A stretch of 64,000 bases of DNA from Eretmocerus hayati (lineage: Eukaryota > Arthropoda > Insecta > Hymenoptera > Aphelinidae), in the NCBI GenBank assembly GCA_029851415.1, contig CM056741.1, forward strand, positions 85,016,282 to 85,080,281, given 5' to 3'. Shown here piece after piece: positions 12,843-21,543 of this stretch (position 1 is the first letter of the stretch; the number at the start of each line of letters is the position of its first letter). Under the pieces are notes generated by a model. The model worked only from the letters and a program-made list of their open reading frames with translations. It ran no database searches and was not told the origin of the DNA. The translations under genes were made by a program, and so were the position numbers.

Positions 12843-13946
12843 ACGGGTCTCTAGAACTAGGTCTAAATCCATGGTGCAGACCACCCAAGGGATTGTTGTG
12901 CGATATCATTTCTGGCCCCTGTGGGATCATTTTTCAGCTAGTATGAAAATCGCCACTTGGTCCGTTTTTCAATAAAGTCCAAAAAACGTGCTTTTCCGCG
13001 ACCTCTTTGTCTCTTGCGCTCTATAGCGACTTTCTTGTAGATCCGAAGAAATTGACGAAGAATATGTCCTCATCCAATCCCGCGAGACTCACCTGTTGGA
13101 GAAATTAGAGCTTTTTTCACAAAGAATTATATTCCTCCCACTCTCTCGGTCCACAGCTCGAACGGGTCGCATTTTTTCGAGAAATGTGTGGAGACATTCT
13201 TTGGAGATCTTGAAAAATTGAGGAAGAATATGTCCTTATCCCATTCCGTAAGACTCATTTGTTGGACATATGAGAGGTTTTTCCACCAGAGATCGTATTT
13301 CCCTAGTAATTTCCCTCTATTTTATAGACATAACTATAGAATAATGTGTTCCATCGGAAGTTCATGGCTCATAGAAAGTTATCCTATAGAAATATCGATG
13401 GAACACATTATTTTATGATTATGTCTATAAAACAGAGGAAAATTACGGGGGAAATAAGATCTCTGGTGGAAAAATCTCTCATATGTCCAACAAATGAGTC
13501 TTACGGGATGAGATAAGGACATATTCTTCCTCAATTTTTCAAGATCTACAAAAAAGGTTTGTATACATTTTTCGAAAGAATGCGTCCCGTTCGAGCTGTG
13601 GACCGAGAGAGTGAGAGGAATATAATTTTCCGAAAAAAAGCTCTAATTTCTCCAACAGGTGAGTCTCACGGGATTGGATAAGGACATATTCTTTGTGAAT
13701 TCCTCCATATCTACGAAAAAGGTCTCTACACATTTCTCGAAAAAACGCGTCCCGTTCGATCTATAGAGCGTAAGAGGTCGAAAGGTCGCGAAAAAACACG
13801 TTTTTCGGACTTTATTAAAAAACGGACCAAGTGGCGATTTTTATACTAGCTGGAAAATGATCCCACAGGGGCCAGAAATGATATCGCATATTAATCCCTT
13901 GGGTGGTCTGCACCATGGATTTAGACCTAGTTCTAGAGACCCGTGT
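12843..13946. mobile_element. Foldback (hairpin) MITE of about 1.1 kb
   Basis: Nearly the whole unit is one inverted repeat centred near 13370. ACGGGTCTCTAGAACTAGG at 12843 pairs with its complement ending at 13946, and the pairing continues through ATGTCCTTATCC-type segments to the central loop, where ATAATGTGTTCCATCG pairs across the axis. It has no coding capacity. The outer limits may extend to about 12830 and 13950 (CCGTAC near both ends), and no target duplication was resolved. About 40 bp of its right end is carried along in a duplicated segment at 27667. Confidence 0.75.
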
Positions 13947-15648
13947 ACGGTTAGCAGATTGTCAGATCTGAGAATCAATCTGAAGAGAGTGTTTATTTTT
14001 GTTCAATGTATTGAAAGTTTCGAATTATGTAATATACACTTATGGATAATTCAAGATGGAATATCACCGATATCGTAGTGATTCACGGCTCGGATGACGT
14101 ATAGGGGTATTGGATCAATGGAAACCTCCTAAGTGGTTCAAGAATTTAGGAATGGGGCAGAATTCTATCCAGCTACATATTTGATTATTCTGAATTCGGA
14201 AGGTGATCTCGGAACGATTCTCCTCGGAGGGAAAAAATTCGAAGTATATGATTCTCGTGCGAATTATTCTTCTGCACAGAATTATAGTGTATAACAAATC
14301 GTCTCTATGGTCCTCGCAGCATGAATCTACCCCAACGATACCTTGAGAATGGATTCTTGCATCAGGAAGAATTTTCGGGGGAGGAATTTCGCAAAATGAA
14401 GATCGTTTAGGGAGGAAAATGTATTTTTGAATTTTCATTTTTTCGGTGTTACTATTGGCTCAGAATTTTTTTGCAATCTAATTAATTTATATACAGTAGG
14501 GTGTCCATTATTCCCCAAGTTTCTCCAATCCTCCGCGCCACCCACCACAACCTTATTATTTGCTGAGATATTGCGATAATTTAATTTTCGTGGACGTAGG
14601 TGATGTTCAAGTGCTGCCCCACCTGAGAGGGTTTTGCGTTTTCTATTGCTTTCTCTGAGAAGGGAGCTTTGTTTTCTTCCCAACGAAATTTTGATCAAAT
14701 TTTCCACTGAATCCGATATTTTCTTCAACGAAATTCCCTTCATCGAGAAAATGCTCAGACAACATTCATCCTCTCGCCAAAATCTATCGATTATAGTTAG
14801 CACTTTTCCCTTTCAAAGCCTCTCAAATCTGTTGGAATCCTATTCCCCCCTGCCCTTTGTCCATGTGTGTGTGTCTGTGTGTTGTTTTCTATCGGACACG
14901 CTTTCTCTTCTACAGTTTACCTCATCACGTTTTTGCTCCCTACAAGTTGTAGAGGATCAACAATGCGAGAGCCCAGTGATTTGGCACCTCTCACATCCCA
15001 GTTGTATTTAATTCGTCGCCTCTTTGGAGCATACTTACTCGAAATTGGTCTCTTGATACATAAACTGGCGATATTGCCTTGCTCGCTAACGCTCGCTCGG
15101 CTTCATTTTATTGAGTCCGATTGATTTTCTAGAAGAATATCGTGTTTCCTCTTGATCCTCATTTAAAGACACGCTATCGAATGATTTTAAGTGACACCCT
15201 TGAAGCTTCCGTACAAATCCATTCAACATTTGCGGTAGCGATAGAGTAGGTACTACAAACAATCAACTTCTGACGAGAAATTAACGAGAGTTGAGATAAT
15301 TAGGAGCCAATCAAAACTTTGTATTTCCAGATCACTCATACCGGGTCGCTTACGCGGGGGGTCAAAATATAATGGGTGTCATGAGTGGACACGTGCATGG
15401 GTTGGTGGATCGATGAATACAGGGCAAGATACGTCAATTGTCCTGGGTTGCTTTTTGGAGGGTAAAACATGTAGTTTTGAGCCATCTGTGAAGGTCGGAG
15501 ACTCCACGTAGGAAAAAATCATTGACATCATTGTCGACGTATTCTTGCCTCAGCTTTTTGATGGCGGGGTCTGTTTCCCAGTTTTGGTCCACTATAACCT
15601 CAAAAACTAGCACTCAAGTTTTGAAATGGCAATAACTCGAAACTACCA
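13906..15648 (+). repeat. 1743-bp duplicated segment, copy A
   Basis: Matches 27667-29409 with a constant offset of 13761, so there is no net indel. I counted about eight substitutions by eye. The two long frames inside it (minus 14115-14438 and 14435-14803) are preserved in both copies, but recent duplication alone explains that and there is no domain. Copy A starts inside the right end of the foldback at 12843-13946. Confidence 0.9.
15060..15430 (+). repeat. Interspersed repeat family member within copy A
   Basis: About 370 bp containing CTTGCTCGCTAACGCTCG, AGCTTCCGTACAAATC and AGGAGCCAATCAAAACT. It recurs as a diverged copy at 20990-21370 and again inside copy B. The family has no coding capacity and its class is unknown. 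Confidence 0.65.
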
Positions 15649-17103
15649 CCCTTTTCCAGGTTTTTTGACAATTCCGATCGAAGAATCAGGAAATTTTACG
15701 TAAAAATAGCTCTCAAAAAAATAGGGATTTTTCGATTTCCACTAGGAGTAAAGCAACGATCAAAGTACGAATGGCGATCCACGTGCTGTTCACCTTTCGC
15801 GGGCGTACTGGGCCGTTCAATTTGACGCAGTTAAATAATCAATCGAGGTATTTTCGACGTGTTTTTATCTCATCTTTTCGATGGACAGCACCGTTCTCTC
15901 CAATTTGGTTCAACATAACCTCAAAAATGGGAATCATGCTTCGAAAGAATCTTAATTGAGTTCAACACACTTTTTTGTCCTCTTGATGACATTAATCGCG
16001 GAATTGATCCATATTCATGATGGATTGGTGTTTTACGATTGGTTTTCTGACTATTTCCATGGAAAATAGGATTATGAAGAAGAGGAGCACTCCTTATGTC
16101 ACGCGTACGTCGAGGATGCGAATATCCACTGCTTCTTTCCTCGTGGAAGCAGGAATGGGTATTTCGAAGCCAAAAACGGCGGAGGTCGGAATTTGGCTTA
16201 AAAATTGAATAGTTGAAATATAGCTGCATTCTGACTTTTTATAGGTGTTTTCCAATCTATCCGACATCCAAAAACAATTCTCAGACGGACATAAACGTTA
16301 GTCAATCTATGTAAAAGATATGAGCAATTTTTGATATATTCTTGCCACGGTAAGGACATTTTGGCATGAAAAATGATCTCAAAAGGGCGTAAATCGGAAC
16401 GGATCGTTTTTTCTAAACACAGTTTTTTCACGGTGAGAGTTGATTGTGAAAAAATTTTCGGACCCGAATCTTGCATTAGAGCCAGTGACTACGGTGAGGA
16501 CATCTCTTATTTTGCAACGGAAAAATTTTCCATAAGTCATCACGCGCTGGTTTTTTTTATTTACTCTAACGCGGGAGGCTGTTCACGTAATTTATCACTC
16601 CGCTAAAGGTAAACATTGTTTCTCTGGCGTGTTAGGGATTAATTACCGCCATTATAGAGCAAATTGGAGCGATTCAGGCCCGGAGTCGCATTATCGGGAA
16701 GTATTCGGAAAATTTGTAAAATTCTAGGACAAAATGTCGGCTGTATTCCAAGTATTTCAAAGTAAGACTTGATACTCGATTTGAACATGAAATTACCTTT
16801 CCATGACCCAATTTCGACGTTTGAGAGGTGCGAAACCGGGATCGAATGAACATCTCGGTAAATTACACGATTAAAATGTGCACCTCCAATTCAGGACGTG
16901 TCACGTAGCTACGGTAAGGACATTTTGAGCACTTTTGGTGAGCTCAGGTCCATATTGAACTTTTATCCGCTTCCGGAACTATTGGGATGAGATGTCAACT
17001 CGTGGAATGCCGTGCGCGGCAACGAAGGGATCCATATATACCAAATCCAAGCTCAAGCATTGACTTGGCTAGATGAGAAACAGCTTTGCTACGAACAAGT
17101 CAC
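15649..17103. other. AT-rich region with diverged short repeats, no gene
   Basis: A roughly 100-bp segment with AACCTCAAAAA near 15590 recurs, diverged, near 15920 (period about 320 bp). The motif ACGGTRAGGACATYT occurs at 16347, 16491 and 16911. No protein domain is recognisable on either strand. Confidence 0.45.
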
Positions 17104-17499
17104 GGTTCAAATTAAGTCACAGATACACCTTACAAAGGTACATGTTTTGAAAGTATGGTGATGCTGTTTCTCATGAAATGAGAAAAAATTCGTTTGAGTT
17201 TTTCTTACGACATCAAAGAAACCCAGAACACATCGCGCCATTGATAGCGATTATCACCAGTAACGAAGTGATTGATATCTGAATATTTCATCCACAATAG
17301 GTACTTGAGCAATGAAATATTTAGATATCAATCACTCCGGTACTGGTGATAATCGCTATCAATGGCGCGATGTGTTCTGGGTTTCTTTGATGTCGTAAGA
17401 AAAACTCGAACGAATTTTTTCTCATTTCATGAGAAACAGCATCACCATACTTTCAAAACATGTACCTTTGTAAGGTGTATCTGTGACTTAATTTGAACC
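17104..17499. mobile_element. Near-perfect hairpin MITE, 396 bp
   Basis: The arms 17104-17292 and about 17312-17499 are reverse complements with only a few mismatches around a roughly 20-bp loop. The ends read GGTTCAAATTAAGTCACAG. The near-identity of the arms implies a young element or gene conversion between arms. A transcript through it would fold into a long double-stranded RNA. No clear target-site duplication is visible. Confidence 0.8.
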
Positions 17500-18391
17500 T
17501 TTATACTTCATGTATTATGTAATGTTTCAGAGAAGGTATTATTCACCTTTTCTTAGAGATAGAATCATCCAATTGTGAGAAATTGATCTTATTGAAATCT
17601 TTAAATTAGTCCGTCGTTTCATGATGATCTTCCTCTTATTACTCATAATTCCTCCAAATTTCTTGATTTAGTCGTGCTCTTTTTCCGTTCAATTTCCCAT
17701 CATATTTTCCAATTTCCAAGTATCATCTCAATAAAATCTTTTTCTCCGTGTATCATGTAAATTTCGGAGCTTGTATTGTTCGACTCTCAGAAACTGATGA
17801 TTCTTAATTGAAAATTTCAGTGATTTCTCTATGAATGTAGTTGATTCTTGGATATCCTTACAACTCTGTATTGAAAACTCATTAAAAGTTCGATAAATAT
17901 CTAGAACAACGTTATCAATGAATATGAACGCAACTTCTATTGTTGCAATATGGAAATTGTTAGATTGTCTGTTATACTTAATTATTGTGTTTTCATGTTG
18001 TGTGTGAAGTGTCGATGGATTTGTTCTGGATTCTTCGCTTTGGTCGCTCTCAGCAGAGTTAGTCACTCTTGAGCCATGACCTAAGCGAGTCACCGCAACG
18101 TTCTCATCAGTGTGGAATCGAAGTGTCTTAGTTGTGATTTATCGTTTCTTTTATGTTATCAATGTTGTTGTATGAGGGTATCTCATTGTTGTTCAGTGTA
18201 AGTCCGTTTTGCAACCATAGTTGTAAACAAGTTTATTGAGATTTAATATTCTATTATGGTTTGAGTATAATAAGGAGAAGGGAAAATTTGATCTGTAACG
18301 ATGACCTTAATTGATTGCAAAATCATCTGAGAATTATCACTGGGGAACTTCACTTTTATTTTGTTTAATTTATTGAATCATTGAATGATGC
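17500..18391. other. C-poor AT-rich intergenic sequence
   Basis: A minus frame of 121 codons (17728-18093) is open, but its codon content looks AT-driven and it shows no domain. I do not call it. The segment just before 18392 has a good splice-acceptor shape: a pyrimidine-rich tract and then GATGCAG. Confidence 0.4.
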
Positions 18392-18625
18392 AGTCAAAGT
18401 ATGTTTGTTCGTAGCCCAGAATTTCACGATTCCAAAAGGATATACAAATCTATGGATGAGTCATTTACTACCAGGGGACCTGCCAGGGTTCTGTCGAGAA
18501 TAACTCAGAGATGTAGGGATTCAGTTGGGCGGGAATTCTTTGATGGGATTCGTCAGTCAGCTAATGAGAACACCGAATCCTTGACATTCCCTAAGCCTTT
18601 TTGTGAGGCACCCTACCGCAGGTAA
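18392..18625 (+). CDS. Candidate protein-coding exon, unknown product
   Basis: A 74-codon frame runs from the ATG at 18401 to TAA at 18623-18625. It has balanced amino-acid content and starts MFVRSPEFHDSK. It follows a plausible acceptor (GATGCAG then TCAAAG) and ends at ACCGCAG followed by GTAATA, so the stop codon overlaps a possible splice donor. It could be a terminal exon, an internal exon read in another phase, or chance. No domain or transposon similarity is recognised. It lies convergent to the candidate minus-strand gene at 19096-20374. Confidence 0.35.
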   Translation, partial: SQSMFVRSPEFHDSKRIYKSMDESFTTRGPARVLSRITQRCRDSVGREFFDGIRQSANENTESLTFPKPFCEAPYRR

Positions 18626-19095
18626 TAGCTAAGTACTGGATTCTTTGTTTGTGGATGTGACGTCGATTGATTATTAGGAAAGTTTTTATTATGATGTCAA
18701 GTTCACTCATCTTTGAAAAATCTGTCCAATCGTCATAGTCTTGATTTCAAATTGATTTCAATTTTGCAATCAACTAAAATCGTCAAAATTGAGAAGTGAA
18801 TGGATTGAATTTTGATAAAGCTTAGTAGAAATCATTATATAATCGTTTTCAAGTCAATTCAATATTATTTGGAAGTTTATTCCAACTAAACCTATGAAAT
18901 GGAAGGCGACGAGAGAGGAGAGACGGGCAAACGTCCCGTCTCTTCGAATTTCATTGGATTATTCAATATACATATCCCTTTTCTCACAATTTCAGAGATG
19001 TTTCTATGATTTTTCTACAAGTCGCATAAGAATATTTTTGATATTACCTATATTAAATATTCATGAATGATCTGAAATCACCAAGTGTACGTCTT

Positions 19096-19266
19096 TCATT
19101 CGACAACGGTGGCATGGCAATTGCTCCTTGATTTCCTGTCGGGTTCAATCGTCCGATGGGTTGGCGGGATACAGTTCTTCCCAGCCTTGGTGGTGCTGTA
19201 GAATGGAAAAATTATTATAGCATAATATTTTCCTATCAAATAATTGTATTCATTCGTGTGTATATG

Positions 19267-19320
<54 letters not shown>

Positions 19321-20374
19321 CCTGTCTGATAGAATTATGAGGGAGGTTGTGTGTATAGGTATTGGATATTGAAATTGTTTGTGTATGTGCGTGTATGGTT
19401 CGGCGAGTGAGTGAGTGAGTGAGCGGTGTGTGTGTGTGTGCCCGTTGATTGATATTATATACTATATCAATAATGATTAGTTGTTTGAGAGATTATCATG
19501 ATAACTCACCAGGGCAGCCTTTCAATATGACCCTCAAAAGTTCCAGTGGCAAAGTCATCCATTTTCATCCTCTCAATGATCAGCTGCTTGCAAATTGTCT
19601 ACTACTGATCTATATGCTGTAATTGGATGAAACGGAGGATATATTATTGTTCATGCAATGATTGAATTCGTTCGTGTGTTAATGGAATGTGTGGTAGTTA
19701 CATTCGTATGTGAGCGAATGAGTGTGAGTGAGTGTGTGTGTGTGTCTGTAACTGTGTAAGTTCATATGAGTGAATATGAGTGAGTGTGTGAAATTGAACA
19801 TTTTATGCTTATTAATTATTATAAATCCATTAATTGATTAATGTTTGAGTGATCAATAGAATGTTGATAATATTTTTGGGAAGGTTAATGTAATCACTTA
19901 CCAGTGCAGACTATGATGATCCTTGAGTTTCCTAGTGGTAATGAGTTACTCTCCTGTGCGATCTTACAATGTTCTCCTTGCAGAGTTTCTTAAGACTGTT
20001 GGATGTTACAAAATGAATAGAACGCTGTATAATTATTGAAGTTATATGGAATGATTGAATTTGTGTGTTGAGGTTAGTGGAGTGTAAAGTGCGGTAGTTG
20101 AATATGTATGGCTGACAGTGAGTGTTAGTGTGTGTATATGCGCATGTGAGTGAATGTGAGGATGTCTGTGAATTATAACATCTTATATCTATGAATCATC
20201 ACAATTGCTTCATGATGATTGAATCATTTTATGAAGGTATATTAATTAAATAATGTATATGTAATCACTCACCTGTAAACCCTTCTGTGATGGACTTTGA
20301 TTGATCCCGTATCTTCTGGAGGTTGGCTGTCGAAGTGACTTCTCAATCATCAGGAGTGGCATCGACTTCACCAT
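19096..20374 (-). CDS. Candidate three-exon orphan gene (about 91 residues)
   Basis: Proposed exons on the minus strand: exon 1 at 20374-20273 (starts MVKSMPLL, ends CAG before GTGAGT), exon 2 at 19583-19510 (ends CTG before GTGAGT) and exon 3 at 19195-19096 (after a TTTTTCCATTCTACAG acceptor, ending in TGA). The phases agree: 102 + 74 + 100 nt = 92 codons with one uninterrupted frame. The C-terminal part has Cys residues spaced as in NC..NC pairs. A TATA box, an initiator and a GATA cluster lie upstream, and a TTTATT (AATAAA on this strand) lies near 18877. The weak point is the exon 2 acceptor GCAAGCAG, which has a poor pyrimidine tract. An acceptor 33 bp upstream looks better but would add stops. 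In that case the ORF could begin at an internal ATG in exon 2. The function is unknown and no signal peptide is obvious. Confidence 0.4.
19257..19320. repeat. (TA)n/(TG)n microsatellite
   Basis: A TATATA run followed by a long GTGTGT run. It lies in the last proposed intron of the minus-strand candidate gene. Smaller relatives (GAGT and GT runs) occur at about 19402-19440 and 19710-19746. Confidence 0.95.
19508..20273 (-). repeat. Tandemly duplicated exon-intron units
   Basis: Three units about 370-390 bp apart each have, on the minus strand, a 70-100-bp exon-like segment ending in a GTRAGT donor (near 20272, 19896 and 19509). Each is followed by an intron that begins GTGAGTGATTACAT or similar and runs into CA-rich repeats. 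The middle unit (exon-like part about 19897-19985) aligns with the third (AACTCTGCAAG against AATTTGCAAG, then CACTRGGAA-type and CTGGTRAGT), but its frames do not fit the spliced reading, so it may be a pseudo-exon or an alternative exon. Confidence 0.5.
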
Positions 20375-20390
20375 ACGATGGGTTGAGACA

Positions 20391-20425
20391 GACTGGCGCC
20401 ACTCGACGCTTGAGCTTTATATATA
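20391..20425 (-). promoter_or_regulatory. Core promoter: TATA box and initiator
   Basis: TATATATAAA occupies 20425-20416 on the minus strand. An initiator-like CCAGTC has its A at 20394. The distance from the first T of the TATA box to that A is 31 nt, the canonical spacing. The ATG of the candidate gene follows at 20374, leaving a 20-nt leader. Confidence 0.5.
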
Positions 20426-20499
20426 TTTCCTCTAGCGTCTTCTAGCGACTTTTATAATGATGGATGTCGCGTGTATCGAAATACTTATTGTGTTTCCGT

Positions 20500-20619
20500 C
20501 TATCTTATCATCTAAGATTATCTTGAAAGTATCGTTGGATTATCTTTTCATCTAAACGTCATCTTCGGGTTATCCTTCCATCATTGAGTTATCTTTCCGT
20601 TATCTTTGAATTATTATCA
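20500..20619 (-). promoter_or_regulatory. Cluster of seven GATA-factor sites
   Basis: WGATAR matches (read as YTATCW on the + strand) occur at 20500, 20505, 20518, 20540, 20589, 20600 and 20614, within 120 bp and about 75-195 bp upstream of the TATA box. GATA-factor clusters of this kind drive fat-body and gut genes in insects; a role here is inferred. Confidence 0.5.
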
Positions 20620-20989
20620 AATCATCTCCTCCATTAGCTTTCATCTTCTTGCCACTGGAATTTAATTTTATGGTCTTCCTTTTGAGATGATTTCACGGAA
20701 ATTCGAGGGAAATCATTAGGAATCGTCTAATACTGTGTACAGGGATTATTCCGAATGCAACTGAGGTTTCGAGTACTAATTCGCTTGGAAATCACATGGG
20801 TAGACAACAGTCTGTACCGAGATGGGAGTCTATATCAGCTGTGTGCTTCTAGAAATTGATTTTAAATAGGAAAAAAATTTTTTTAAAGTTTTTTGTTACG
20901 AAATTTTGCTTTTCAGTCACGTACAGCTGAAAGAGTTTCTCATACTGCTCGGGAAATTCTTTGATGAATCCAGAAGTGAACAAGTGATT
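20620..20989. other. No gene recognised
   Basis: Upstream flank of the candidate promoter, up to the diverged interspersed repeat at 20990. Only AT-rich sequence and short frames are seen. Confidence 0.45.
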
Positions 20990-21370
20990 TATTGGAGATC
21001 CAACGGTATTGTCTTGCTCGCTGACGCTTGCTTGGCTTTATTCTGTTCAGTGCGATTGATTTGATAGGAGAATATCATGGTTCCTCTTGATCCTAATCCA
21101 GAAAATACTATAAAATGGAGTCAAGTGGCTCTCTCAAAGCTTCCGTACAAATCATTCCAACATTTGCGGAATCGGTGGAGTAGGTACTACAACACCCTCT
21201 TGACTCCGATGAAAAAGTCACAATAGTCGAAATAATTGGGAGCCAATCAAAACTCTGTATTTCCGGATCCCGCATACTCAGTTGCTCACATGGAATTGGT
21301 GAAATATAATGGGTGTCTTGGGTGGGCGCATGGATTTTGGTGGATGGATGAGTATATGGATGGATGGTCT
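20990..21370 (+). repeat. Diverged copy of the 15060-15430 repeat family
   Basis: Shares CTTGCTCGCTGACGCTTG, AAGCTTCCGTACAAATC, TTTGCGG..CGGTGGAGTAGG and GGGAGCCAATCAAAACT with 15060-15430 in the same order and orientation. It is clearly older than the near-identical copies A and B. Confidence 0.65.
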
Positions 21371-21543
21371 GGTCCGATCTGATCCGGTCGGGGTCCGTAC
21401 GGTGTGAAAGGTCTGCTATGGTTTCTTTTGGTCTAGCTCGGTCTGTTGCGATCTTGGACAGTTTCGTTCGGTCGAGTGCGTTTGTTGAGAATTCTCTCTA
21501 AGTGGCATCGCATATTTGGTTTTTATCTCGCTCTTTGTATAAG
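21371..21543. repeat. GGTCYG-rich low-complexity tract
   Basis: Short degenerate GGTCYG and TCGGTC units (GGTCTGGTCCGATC and similar) follow the diverged repeat. Related GTACCAGACC-type units appear in the overlapping sequence near 21600-21650. No gene is seen. Confidence 0.55.

Noticed and set aside
14115..15124. Several frames over 80 codons conserved in both copies of the 1743-bp segment
   Set aside because: Conservation is explained by very recent duplication; no domain is present and overlapping frames on both strands are equally intact.
17728..18093. 121-codon minus frame
   Set aside because: AT-driven composition in its second half and no recognisable motif; splice context not convincing.
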